From Clostridiales bacterium (GTDB lineage: Bacteria; Bacillota; Clostridia; Lachnospirales; Lachnospiraceae), in NCBI GenBank assembly GCA_021203365.1, contig JAJQBI010000022.1, positions 27,383-67,352 on the forward strand: a stretch of 39,970 bases of DNA, read 5' to 3'. Shown in pieces: positions 7,531-15,313 of the stretch. The position numbers and the translations under genes were made by a program. Each line of letters starts with the position of its first letter. The first letter of the stretch is position 1. The notes under the pieces were generated by a model, which saw only the letters and a program-made list of their open reading frames with translations, was not told the DNA's origin and did not search any database.

Positions 7531-7881
7531 ATGTCATACGCAGAGGTTTTTTCGGAGATTAAATCAGAATTCATGCACGCGGATGTAAGCGGGATCCGGG
7601 AGCATCTGGCTTATCAGTTTAATATTACGGGTGAATCCTCAGGGATTTTTTATGTGGAGATAAAAGACGGAAGGCTGTATGTAGAGCCATATGAGTATTA
7701 TGACCGGGACGTGGTTTTCACCTGCTCGGCTCAAACCCTTCGGAAGCTGGCCGACGGGTCCATGGATCCGATTATGGCCTTTACCCTTCAGAAGCTGAAG
7801 GTAGAGGGGAATTTTGACAAGGCGCTGCGGTTAAAGGAAATGATTGACAGCTATGCGGGACAGAAGAAGGGGAAGGACTGA
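7531..7881 (+). CDS. SCP2 sterol-binding-domain-like protein
   Basis: A small, soluble 116-residue protein resembling the SCP2 sterol carrier fold, which holds hydrophobic ligands such as fatty acids or acyl chains in a tunnel. Features are an N-terminal helix, the strands FNITGESSGIFYVEIKDGRLYVEP, the central DVVFTCSAQTLRKLADG helix and the C-terminal helix around VEGNFDKALRLKEMI. The pattern of lipid-like ligand, then 'DPIMAF...KLKVEGN', is characteristic of the family. AAGGAGG sits 5 bases before the ATG. Its stop overlaps the next start (TGATG), so translation is probably coupled. It is the first gene of the operon, suggesting a shuttle or storage role for a lipid substrate or product. 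This role is inference. Confidence 0.8.
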   Translation: MSYAEVFSEIKSEFMHADVSGIREHLAYQFNITGESSGIFYVEIKDGRLYVEPYEYYDRDVVFTCSAQTLRKLADGSMDPIMAFTLQKLKVEGNFDKALRLKEMIDSYAGQKKGKD

Positions 7882-8822
7882 TGAAAAGAGAAGTCAGAGG
7901 CGCCATGGGTCTGCTGGGAGCCACCACGGCCATAAGCCTTCTGGGAACCGGCTATTTTTACCGCAGGACGATGAAGCGGTGCAATGTGGATGTGGAGCGG
8001 ACCATGAAGATGGCCGGCACAGACTGGAATCGGCATATGCCCCTGATCGAGGAGAGAAAAGCCGCCATGCTGGCACATCCCCACAAGGATGTGTTCCTGC
8101 AGTCCACGGATGGGCTGAGGCTTCACGCCACCTGGTTTCAGGGCCCGGAGAATTCCGGAAAAGTCGTGATCTGTTTTCACGGATATACCAGTAAGGGCAT
8201 GAGTGATTATATCGGGCTGTCCGATTATTATATGAAACGGGGCTACGGGATGCTTCTTCCCGATGCCAGAGCGCACGGGGAAAGCGAGGGCGAGTATATC
8301 GGTTTTGGATGTCTGGACCGGTATGATGCGCTGCAGTGGATTTTCCGGGTTCTGGAACAGCAGGGGGCGGATACGGAGATTCTGCTTCACGGGACTTCCA
8401 TGGGAGGCGCAACGGTGCTGATGGCCGCCGGGCTGGAGCTTCCGCCCCAGGTGAAGGGGATTGTCTCGGACTGTGCCTTTACCTCTCCCAAATATGTGTT
8501 TACCCATGTGCTGCATTCCATGTATCACCTGCCCGCCACCCCCATGCTTCCCCTGTCGGATCTTGTGAACCGGAAAAAAGCCGGCTACGGTCTGGATGAG
8601 TGCAACGCAGCCCGGGAGGTACGCAGGGCGAAGGTTCCCATCCTTTTTATTCATGGGGACGCCGATACCTTTGTACCCTGTGAGATGTGTGAAGAGCTTT
8701 ACGAAAACTGTGCCTCTCCCAAAAAGAAACTGATTATCAGAGGCGCCGCTCACGCGGAAAGCTATTATGTAGATATGGAAGCCTACGAAAAGGCACTGGA
8801 CGAGTTTACGGAGGAATTGTGA
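7881..8822 (+). CDS. Membrane-anchored alpha/beta hydrolase
   Basis: A 313-residue serine hydrolase. Residues 8-26 form one hydrophobic N-terminal anchor (GLLGATTAISLLGTGYFY), so the catalytic domain probably sits at the membrane. The fold is marked by the oxyanion loop CFHGYTSKG (98-106), the nucleophile elbow HGTSMGG with Ser173 (170-176), the acid HGDADTFVP with Asp262 probable, and His291 in GAAHAES. The family includes esterases, thioesterases and lipases. In this operon, beside an acyl carrier protein and a condensation domain, it may release or hydrolyse an acyl product; that is inference. It overlaps the SCP2-like gene by one base, and the next gene follows directly. Confidence 0.88.
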   Translation: MKREVRGAMGLLGATTAISLLGTGYFYRRTMKRCNVDVERTMKMAGTDWNRHMPLIEERKAAMLAHPHKDVFLQSTDGLRLHATWFQGPENSGKVVICFHGYTSKGMSDYIGLSDYYMKRGYGMLLPDARAHGESEGEYIGFGCLDRYDALQWIFRVLEQQGADTEILLHGTSMGGATVLMAAGLELPPQVKGIVSDCAFTSPKYVFTHVLHSMYHLPATPMLPLSDLVNRKKAGYGLDECNAAREVRRAKVPILFIHGDADTFVPCEMCEELYENCASPKKKLIIRGAAHAESYYVDMEAYEKALDEFTEEL

Positions 8823-8823
8823 T

Positions 8824-10230
8824 ATGATGAGAAAACGAAAAGGGTATCCGGTATATCCCCTTACAAAGGCGCAGAAGTTCCATTTCTTTTACCAGAATTT
8901 CTGCCCCAAAAAGGAAGTGCTGAATATCGGTACCAGTCTTACCATTGGCACGGAGCTGGACTGGGATGTGCTTCGGCGCTCCATTAACAAAGCCTGCGAG
9001 CGCAGTGAATTTATGCGTCTGCGTTTTGCCAGTGATAAGGAAGGAAACTGGTATCAGTATGTTGTGGATCCGGAGGACCGGGACATTGAATTCAGGGATT
9101 TCACCGGCCAGACCATGGAGGAAGCCAGCCGGGAGATGGAAAAGTGGACCCGGGTTCCCTTTAAGCGCGCGGATTCTCCCATGAACCGGATTGTGATGAT
9201 CCGGACTCCGGACGGCTACAATGGGCTGTATCTTCTGATCGACCATATGACTGCGGACGCTCAGGGACTTTCCTGCTTTTTCAAGGATGTGATTGAGATC
9301 TACTGCAATGCCATGTACGAAGGTGTGCCCTTCCCCAGAGATATGTCTTCCTATATTGAACAGGTGCAGAGGGATCTGGCCTATGAGGCGGGCAGCAGGG
9401 CCCAGGAAAGGGATCGGAAGTATTTCCAGGACCTGATCGACAACACTCCGGAGCCCATTTATAACGGAATCCGGGGACGCGGCCCTCTGGAGGAGGAGAG
9501 GAAACGCTCCGGAAATCCCAATGCCAGAGCCGCTGTCAATGTATCTGACTCTGTGGATTCCGCCCTGGACATCTTTCATCTGGAGGAGGAGCCCACCCGC
9601 CGGCTGATGAGCTTTTGTGAGGAGTACCACATTTCTCTTGCCGTACTGCTGATGATGGGGCTTCGCACCTATTTTCAGAAGATGAATGAGAATGACGATG
9701 TTTCCATTAATATGGCCATCTCCAGACGGGCGACCCTGAAGGAAAAAAAATCCGGGGGAACCAGGATACACTCTTTCCCTTTCCGCACCGTGATTCCGGA
9801 GGACAAAACCTTCCTGGAGGGGATTTATGAGGTCCGGGATCGGATGAATGAGTATTTCCGTCACGCCAGCTATGACCCTGTGGAGTATTTTGCTTATCGT
9901 GCAAAAAAATATCCCCAGCCCGGCGGCCAGACCTATGAACCCATGAGTCTGACCTATCAGCCGCCGGGGATCCAGGGGAAAGAGCTGACCAAGCTGGGAG
10001 ATATTCAGTATAAAACCAAATGGTATCCCAACGGCGCCACCACCCAGGGGATGTACCTGACCGTAATGCACCGCACAGATGACAACGGGCTGGATTTTAA
10101 TTTTGAACATCAGGTGAAGGCGGTTGGCAGAGAGGATCTGGAGTATCTGTACTATTATCTCTGCAAAATTATGTTCAAGGGCGCAGAAAACCCGGGACTG
10201 CCCATTGGCGATATTATCAGGCTGATCTGA
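8824..10230 (+). CDS. Free-standing condensation-domain-like acyltransferase
   Basis: A 468-residue soluble protein with the size and layout of a single NRPS condensation domain or related acyltransferase (chloramphenicol-acetyltransferase-like two-lobed fold). The N-terminal YPVYPLTKAQKFHFFYQNF resembles the C1 motif (xPLTxxQ). The catalytic HHxxxDG motif appears as DHMTADAQG (140-148): the second His (141) and Asp (145) are kept, the first His is Asp and the Gly is Ala. This suggests a transferase that still activates a hydroxyl or amine acceptor. No adenylation or carrier domain is fused. The ATG at 8824 begins one base after the hydrolase stop and has GGAGGAATTGTGAT upstream. It is followed 20 bases later by the ACP, the likely donor. 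Acceptor unknown. Alternative: a WS/DGAT- or PapA-type acyltransferase. Confidence 0.72.
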   Translation: MMRKRKGYPVYPLTKAQKFHFFYQNFCPKKEVLNIGTSLTIGTELDWDVLRRSINKACERSEFMRLRFASDKEGNWYQYVVDPEDRDIEFRDFTGQTMEEASREMEKWTRVPFKRADSPMNRIVMIRTPDGYNGLYLLIDHMTADAQGLSCFFKDVIEIYCNAMYEGVPFPRDMSSYIEQVQRDLAYEAGSRAQERDRKYFQDLIDNTPEPIYNGIRGRGPLEEERKRSGNPNARAAVNVSDSVDSALDIFHLEEEPTRRLMSFCEEYHISLAVLLMMGLRTYFQKMNENDDVSINMAISRRATLKEKKSGGTRIHSFPFRTVIPEDKTFLEGIYEVRDRMNEYFRHASYDPVEYFAYRAKKYPQPGGQTYEPMSLTYQPPGIQGKELTKLGDIQYKTKWYPNGATTQGMYLTVMHRTDDNGLDFNFEHQVKAVGREDLEYLYYYLCKIMFKGAENPGLPIGDIIRLI

Positions 10231-10250
10231 AATACAGGAGGAAATGTGAT

Positions 10251-10484
10251 ATGTTTGAGAAACTGGCGGAAATGATCTGTAATTATGTGGAGGTGGAGCC
10301 GGAAAGTATCCGGCCGGAATCCCGCTTTATGGAAGATCTGGGATTTACCTCTTTTGATTTTATGAGTATGCTGGGCGAGCTGGAGGATGAGTTTGACATT
10401 GAGATTGACCAGCAGGAAGCCGTGGAAATCCGCACGGTGCAGGAAGCGGCGGATTATCTGGAAAAGCTGACAAAGGAAGCTTAA
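10251..10484 (+). CDS. Acyl carrier protein
   Basis: A 77-residue acyl or peptidyl carrier protein. It is acidic with four predicted helices; the phosphopantetheine attachment Ser is Ser34 in the motif EDLGFTSFDFM, where the common DSL core is replaced by TSF. This divergent core suggests a specialised carrier rather than the housekeeping fatty-acid ACP. It is placed between the condensation-like protein and the acyl ligase, with AGGAGG upstream, so it most likely receives an acyl group from the ligase and offers it to the condensation protein. A phosphopantetheinyl transferase is not in this window. Confidence 0.88.
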   Translation: MFEKLAEMICNYVEVEPESIRPESRFMEDLGFTSFDFMSMLGELEDEFDIEIDQQEAVEIRTVQEAADYLEKLTKEA

Positions 10485-10503
10485 AAGGATGGGGGATGGA
10501 AAT

Positions 10504-12018
10504 ATGCTTTGCAGTACCGTTCGGGAGATTCTGCTTCAGGCGGAAAAACAGTATGGCGGGGAGGACGCCGTCCGCTATAAGGCGGGAAAGAACAAAATTG
10601 AATCCAGATCCTATACGCAGCTGAAGGAGGACAGCGAAAGTTTTTCCCGGGCTCTGGACGCCCTGGGAATGAAGGGCGCCCATGTGGCGATTACCGGTCC
10701 CACCTCCTATGCGTGGATCGCTGCCTATTTTGGCGTTGTGAACGGCGGAGGCGTGGCGGTTCCGCTGGATGCCTCTCTTCCCCCGCAGGAGCTGTGTGAA
10801 CTGCTGGACCGGGCGGACGCGGAGGTCTTTGTGGTGGATGATGCCCGGAAGGATGCCGCGGAGCTGGCCGGAAAAAAGTGCCCGAAGCTGAAATATGTAA
10901 TCTCCATGGAAAAGGAGGACAGCGAAGGGGATATTCTCTCTTTTTCGCGCCTGCTTGAGGAAAACAGGGGAGGGCGGGATTTCTCCCCGGAACCGGACGA
11001 TTTGTGTACCATTATGTTTACCTCGGGAACTACGGGAAAAAGCAAGGGGGTTATGCTCACCCAGAGGAATCTGGCGGAGAACGCCACCTGTCTGGACATG
11101 AAGTTTCCGCCCCGCACGGTGCTTTTGTCTGTGCTGCCCATACATCACGCCTACTGTCTGAGCATGGATATTTTAAAGGCTCTGTCTGTGGGGAGCATTA
11201 TCTGTATCAACGATTCTCTGCTCCGGGTGGCGAAAAATATTAAGCTTTTTAAACCGAACATGATTCTGATGGTGCCGCTGATGATCGAGACCATGGCGAA
11301 AAAGCTGGAGGATTCCCCCGCTCTTCCTCCTGCGGTGGTAAAAACCATGGTTTTCGGAAAGCAGTTTCATACCATCTGCAGCGGCGGGGCGTATCTGAAT
11401 CCTGCGTATCTGGAGCTGTTTAACCGGTTTGGAATTACCATTCTTCAGGGATATGGGATGACGGAATGCTCTCCTGTAATTTCCACCACGATCAGCTGGA
11501 ATATCAATAAAAATTCCGTGGGGCAGGTAATGCCCAACTGTGAGGTAAAAACCGTGGACGGCGAGCTGTGGGTGAGAGGAAGCAGCGTGATGCAGGGATA
11601 CTATAAAATGCCGGAGGAGACGGGGGAAGCCCTGGAGGACGGATGGCTGAAAACCGGAGATCTGGGCTATGTGGATGAGAACGGATTTCTGTTTCTCACC
11701 GGCCGGAAGAAGAATCTGATCATCACGAAAAACGGGGAGAATGTTTCTCCTGAAGAGCTGGAGAACCGGCTGGGCGAGCATCGCCTGGTGCAGGAGGTCC
11801 TGGTCCGGGAGAGGGACGGAGTGATTGAGGCGGAGATTTTCCCGGATTATGAGTATGCCGGGAAAAAGAAAATCGCGGACATTCCGGCCGCCCTCCAGGA
11901 AATCCTGGATACCTGCAACAAGGGGATGCCGGCCTATAAGAGGATTCATGGTCTGCGGATCCGGGAAACAGAATTTGAGAAAACGCCGTCAAAGAAAATC
12001 AGGCGAAATCAGGGATAA
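10504..12018 (+). CDS. AMP-forming acyl-CoA/ACP ligase (ANL superfamily)
   Basis: A 504-residue adenylating enzyme that activates a carboxylate as acyl-AMP and passes it to a thiol. Core motifs are TSGTTGKSKG (173-182), YGMTECSP (317-324), GELWVRG (353-359), KTGDLGYVDENGF (383-395) and GRKKNLIITKNGENVSPEELE from residue 400. The C-terminal catalytic Lys is in TPSKKIRR (494-501). The size fits a stand-alone fatty-acyl ligase rather than an amino-acid adenylation domain, though substrate choice is not decided by sequence alone. The start at 10504 is preferred because GGATGGGGG precedes it; the ATG at 10489 has AAGG touching it and no proper spacing. It lies 19 bases after the ACP and ends at a shared terminator. 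Confidence 0.85.
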   Translation: MLCSTVREILLQAEKQYGGEDAVRYKAGKNKIESRSYTQLKEDSESFSRALDALGMKGAHVAITGPTSYAWIAAYFGVVNGGGVAVPLDASLPPQELCELLDRADAEVFVVDDARKDAAELAGKKCPKLKYVISMEKEDSEGDILSFSRLLEENRGGRDFSPEPDDLCTIMFTSGTTGKSKGVMLTQRNLAENATCLDMKFPPRTVLLSVLPIHHAYCLSMDILKALSVGSIICINDSLLRVAKNIKLFKPNMILMVPLMIETMAKKLEDSPALPPAVVKTMVFGKQFHTICSGGAYLNPAYLELFNRFGITILQGYGMTECSPVISTTISWNINKNSVGQVMPNCEVKTVDGELWVRGSSVMQGYYKMPEETGEALEDGWLKTGDLGYVDENGFLFLTGRKKNLIITKNGENVSPEELENRLGEHRLVQEVLVRERDGVIEAEIFPDYEYAGKKKIADIPAALQEILDTCNKGMPAYKRIHGLRIRETEFEKTPSKKIRRNQG

Positions 12019-12070
12019 ATTTTTCCGGGGAGCACCGGGGGAGAGTTATTCTTCCCGGATGCTCCCCTTT
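12019..12070. terminator. Bidirectional terminator between the ligase and spoVAA
   Basis: A strong hairpin has outer arms GGGGAGC (12027-12033) and GCTCCCC (12061-12067) and inner arms CCGGG and CCCGG. T-rich flanks lie on the plus-strand side (CCCCTTT) and on the minus-strand side (AAATTTTT in plus orientation, read as AAAAATTT). It serves two converging operons and overlaps the last codons of spoVAA. Confidence 0.75.
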
Positions 12071-12669
12071 CGTCCCGCGTCCTCCAGAAGGGTTTTGTTT
12101 ACATCGTCCTCGTAGGTGCGCATCTGTACCTGCATGGGCGTGGGGTCGTCGGACAGCTTCATTTTTCCGAAATGATTGAAGAAAAAGATAAGTCCCAGAC
12201 CGATCCCGACGGAGTAGGAAATTTCCAGGATCGTAAAGCCGCTGGAGGTCTGTCCGGTGACCTGGGTATAGATCTGGGAAAACAGCGCCCGGATATCCAC
12301 ATCAGAGTTAAAGGTCATAATGGAGAAGGCAGAGCCAAAGAAAACAGCCAGACAGATAAAAAATATTTTTCCCCATCGAAGGAGACGGCTTCCGGCCGGC
12401 TCCTTCTGCAGTGTAATGAGGAAGGTGGGCTCCCCGATGGGGGTGATGTTAAGACCGGGTTCCTTTTTCTGAATCAGGGTCAGCAGTTCTGTGACGGACA
12501 TTACATAGCGCCCGGGCTTTTTTTCATCCAGGACGGTGACCGGCATGACGCGTACCCGGTTCAGAGTTTTGGAATCGCTGCAGGAAAGCCTGGCAATGTC
12601 CTGGAGGGTGACGTGGGGGCTGTGAACCTGGACGTTCTGATCCAGGAGAAGATAGAGAGTTTCGCTCAT
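12046..12669 (-). CDS. spoVAA: Stage V sporulation protein AA
   Basis: A 207-residue protein of the SpoVA channel set, which moves Ca2+-dipicolinate into and out of the spore core. It has an N-terminal soluble domain (residues 1-95, starting SETLYLLLDQNVQV and including SKTLNRVRVMPV) and two membrane segments (about 99-118 and 147-166), with a polar C-tail. AAGGAG precedes the start. It is the last gene of this minus-strand operon, 23 bases after spoVAE. In Bacillus subtilis the AA gene is first, so the order here is rearranged. Expression would be expected in the forespore under sigma-G. Confidence 0.85.
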   Translation of the reverse strand: MSETLYLLLDQNVQVHSPHVTLQDIARLSCSDSKTLNRVRVMPVTVLDEKKPGRYVMSVTELLTLIQKKEPGLNITPIGEPTFLITLQKEPAGSRLLRWGKIFFICLAVFFGSAFSIMTFNSDVDIRALFSQIYTQVTGQTSSGFTILEISYSVGIGLGLIFFFNHFGKMKLSDDPTPMQVQMRTYEDDVNKTLLEDAGRKGSIREE

Positions 12670-12692
12670 GGGATGGTGTGCTCCTTTTTCGG

Positions 12693-13061
12693 TTATTCTT
12701 TCATTTTCGGCCGGAAGATCCAGCTGGCCAGGTAAGAGAAGATCAGCGCGGCGGATACTCCGGCCGCGCAGGCGGTAAAGCCGCCCATAAACAGGCCGAT
12801 GACTCCGTTTTCATCGATGGCCTCCCGCATTCCCTTAAAGAGAAGGTGGCCAAATCCCAGCAGGGGGACGCTGGCCCCGGCCCCGGCGAAATCCGCGAAG
12901 GGCTGATAGATTCCCAGGGCGCTTAAAACCGCGCCGGTGCACACCAGCAGAACCATAACACGCCCGGGCATCAGCTTTGTCCGGTCCAGAAGAATCTGCA
13001 CCAGGGCGCAGATCAGCCCGCCCACCCAGAAAGCATTGATATAATCCATAATACCGCTCAT
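12693..13061 (-). CDS. spoVAE: Stage V sporulation protein AE
   Basis: A 122-residue hydrophobic protein with several membrane helices, matching SpoVAE. The conserved loop FAGAGASVPLLGFGHLLFKG is related to the equivalent loop in SpoVAC, its paralogue. It is a subunit of the dipicolinic acid channel. The start overlaps the end of spoVAD by four bases (ATGA), so translation is coupled. Its length matches the short B-type product (SpoVAEB) of Bacillus. Confidence 0.87.
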   Translation of the reverse strand: MSGIMDYINAFWVGGLICALVQILLDRTKLMPGRVMVLLVCTGAVLSALGIYQPFADFAGAGASVPLLGFGHLLFKGMREAIDENGVIGLFMGGFTACAAGVSAALIFSYLASWIFRPKMKE

Positions 13062-14125
13062 TCTTCTGCCTCCCTGTGTTCCAGAACCACTCCGTGTGCA
13101 ATTCCGGGGATGGATTCGCCCTCGTTAAAGCTGACCTTGGAGAGCAGAGCCCCTGTAGGCACGAAAAGCACCCGCTTCCACTCCCCGGAGGCGATCTTCG
13201 GCAGGATATAAGAGGCCAGCACCACGGCGGAGCATCCGCATCCGCTGCCGCCCGAGTGGGTATCCTGGGACTGGCAGTTAAAGATCAGAAGCCCGCAGTC
13301 ACTGTGGTTTTCGGAAAGGTCTATCCCCTTTTTGCGGAGAAGATCCAGAAGGATTTTTGTTCCGATCACGCCCAGATCGCCTGTGAGAATCTGATCATAA
13401 TCCCCGGGGGACCGATGAAAATCCTGCAGGTTCTGAAAGATGGTATCGCAGGCGGCCGGAGCCATGCAGGCCCCCATATTGAGGGAATCCTTAAACCCGA
13501 AATCCACAAGCCTTCCCGTGGTGATCCCGGAAAGAGCGACACATCCTGCATCCGTTCTCATGGCATTGTCCACGGAAAGGGCCGGAGGCCTGTCTCCAAG
13601 AATAACGGCTCCGCTGCCTGTGACTGTCCAGGTGGCGGAAAAGGGCCGCTGGTTTCCGTATCCAAGGGGGAAACGAAATTCCTTTTCCGCGCTTGCGAAG
13701 TGACTGGAGGTAACACAGGCCACATGCTTTCCAAAGCCCCCGGATACGCACATGGCGCCCAGGGCCAGGGCCTCCCCCATGGTAGAGCAGGCGCCGTACA
13801 AACCGTAAAAAGGGATATCCAGACCGGCGGCTCCGAAGGAGGAGGCTGTGGTCTGAGCCAGCAGATCACCCGCCAGCACCATGCGGATATCCTTCGGCGA
13901 GTATCCGGCCTTCTGGATGGCCAGGGAAGCGGTTTCCCGCTGCAGGGCACTTTCCGCGCCCTCCCAGGTTTTTGTTCCGAACATGGGATCCGGACAGATC
14001 CGGTCAAAATATCCGGCCAGAGGCCCCTCCCCTTCCTTTTTGCTTACAATGGAGGCGGCGCTTTCCACGTAAACCGGTTCCGGAAAGGAAAAGCTGGAGG
14101 CCCCGGCTGTGTGTTGTGTTTTCAT
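13058..14125 (-). CDS. spoVAD: Stage V sporulation protein AD
   Basis: A 355-residue soluble protein with the thiolase-like fold of SpoVAD, the dipicolinic-acid-binding component of the spore channel complex. Family segments include the early PVYVESAASIVSKKEGEGPL, DPMFGTKTWEGAE, GLYGACSTMGEALALGA and, late, HSGGSGCGCSAVVLASYILP and VPTGALLSKVSFNEGESIPG. No membrane segment is visible, as expected. The start shares one base with the spoVAC stop (TAATG). Length is close to that of the Bacillus homologue. Confidence 0.94.
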   Translation of the reverse strand: MKTQHTAGASSFSFPEPVYVESAASIVSKKEGEGPLAGYFDRICPDPMFGTKTWEGAESALQRETASLAIQKAGYSPKDIRMVLAGDLLAQTTASSFGAAGLDIPFYGLYGACSTMGEALALGAMCVSGGFGKHVACVTSSHFASAEKEFRFPLGYGNQRPFSATWTVTGSGAVILGDRPPALSVDNAMRTDAGCVALSGITTGRLVDFGFKDSLNMGACMAPAACDTIFQNLQDFHRSPGDYDQILTGDLGVIGTKILLDLLRKKGIDLSENHSDCGLLIFNCQSQDTHSGGSGCGCSAVVLASYILPKIASGEWKRVLFVPTGALLSKVSFNEGESIPGIAHGVVLEHREAEE

Positions 14126-14598
14126 TACATCACCCCCGTCAGTTTCAGAATATAGTAAATGATTCCGAGAATCCAGGAGCTCAGGATTCCGTAGAGAATC
14201 ACCGGACCGGCAATGGTAAATATTTTACAGCCGATGCCGAAAACCTGGCCTTCCGCCCGGAATTCAATGGCGGAGGCCGCCACGGAATTGGCGAAGCCTG
14301 TGATGGGAACCAGCCCTCCGGCGCCTCCGAACTGTCCGATTTTCGGATAGATATTCAGTCCCGTGAGAAGGACGCTTAAAAAGATCAGAATTACGGAACA
14401 CCAGGTTCCTGCGGTGTCGGTGTCCAGCCCGCGGCCCCTGGCCACGCCGAGAATCAGCTGTCCCAGCACACAGATTCCCCCTCCGGTGACAAAAGCCCGG
14501 AGCATGTTCAGAGGAAGGCTGTGGGTGGGGGTGATCTGCTTTACATAATCGCTGTATGCTTTTTGTTTTCTTTTCTGCTTCTGTGAAACAGCATTCAT
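14125..14598 (-). CDS. spoVAC: Stage V sporulation protein AC
   Basis: A 157-residue membrane protein with the SpoVAC signature GGAGGLVPITGFANSVAASAIEFRAEG, split in the sequence over the loop after the third helix. SpoVAC is a mechanosensitive channel component for dipicolinic acid in Bacillus. The N-terminal 25 residues are basic and cytoplasmic (QKQKRKQKAYSDYVKQ); three to four helices follow. AAAGGAGG lies 7 bases before the ATG. It is the second gene of the operon, 70 bases after spoVAB. Confidence 0.93.
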   Translation of the reverse strand: MNAVSQKQKRKQKAYSDYVKQITPTHSLPLNMLRAFVTGGGICVLGQLILGVARGRGLDTDTAGTWCSVILIFLSVLLTGLNIYPKIGQFGGAGGLVPITGFANSVAASAIEFRAEGQVFGIGCKIFTIAGPVILYGILSSWILGIIYYILKLTGVM

Positions 14599-14668
14599 GA
14601 GTTTTCCTCCTTTGCGAGCCGGTTTGGACGGTAAAAAATGCGGTCAGGCTCGCTTCTGACCTTTTGCC

Positions 14669-15088
14669 TCAGATCCATCCCTGAAAGAATCCGAAAAGGG
14701 CTCCAAGGGTTTTGCCCAGGGCCATACAGAGAATTATGACGGGTAGCCCCCGGGTAAATTTTGCCCTGCGGGCGAAAATGGGAAAAACACTGGCGATCTC
14801 CGCAAGCGCCAGAATCCACCCGCCCAGGAATATACCGGAAAAAAGACCATAGAACAGCAGAGAGATTTTTCCAAAGGGGATGTTCCAGGAAGGCTCCAGA
14901 AAAAACAGATTTCCAAGGACGGTTCCCAGCAGGGTCACGTCTTCATATAATGGGACATAGCGGCCGGTACGGGTAATCCCCGCGTACCGGGGCACAATGG
15001 CAAGTCCGATGAGAAGTCCCGTGACCCCTCCGGCGATGACAGCTCCGGAGGACAGTCCCAGAAATATAAGAAAAATCTGTTTCCACAT
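14669..15088 (-). CDS. spoVAB: Stage V sporulation protein AB
   Basis: A 139-residue membrane protein resembling SpoVAB. It has an N-terminal helix WKQIFLIFLGLSSGAVIAGG, the family-like IVPRYAGITRTGRYV loop, further helices and the motif ALAEIASVFPIFARR. The start at 15088 has AGGGAGA upstream; the reading frame extends 49 codons farther back without a ribosome binding site and with unlikely content. It is the first gene of the spoVA operon here. Its exact role in the channel is not known even in Bacillus. Confidence 0.8.
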   Translation of the reverse strand: MWKQIFLIFLGLSSGAVIAGGVTGLLIGLAIVPRYAGITRTGRYVPLYEDVTLLGTVLGNLFFLEPSWNIPFGKISLLFYGLFSGIFLGGWILALAEIASVFPIFARRAKFTRGLPVIILCMALGKTLGALFGFFQGWI

Positions 15089-15239
15089 TGCTTTTCTCCC
15101 TGCGGCGTCTGCCGGGGAAGAAAAGGTTTTCTGCCGGCCGGCGCTGTGATAAATGTCTGCGTGTCGTTTCCGTCTTAGTATCTGAAATTGCGTTAAAATT
15201 ATGCAGAAATATAAAAAAATCACGGGAGAAAACAAAAAC

Positions 15240-15268
15240 TGTACTTTTTTCCCTGCAGAGAGTATAAT
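15240..15268 (+). promoter_or_regulatory. Promoter of the murB-rapZ-whiA-HPr operon
   Basis: A perfect -10 TATAAT (15263-15268) is preceded 17 bases upstream by a weak -35, TGTACT (15240-15245). It lies 45 bases before the chosen murB start. No clear sigma-G promoter could be assigned on the other strand for spoVAB: a CATAATT-like -10 exists near 15197-15203 but its -35 is poor. Confidence 0.55.
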
Positions 15269-15313
15269 CAGAAAGAATGATTGAAAAAATCAGCCTCAGG
15301 AGGAAATGAATCT

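Noticed and set aside
8806..10110. A 434-codon minus-strand frame opposite the condensation-like gene
   Set aside because: It has no ribosome binding site or family signal and mirrors a clear plus-strand gene in an operon.
15180..15240. Sigma-G promoter for spoVAB
   Set aside because: A CATAATT-like -10 is present on the minus strand, but no acceptable -35 lies 17-18 bases upstream, so it is not listed as a feature.
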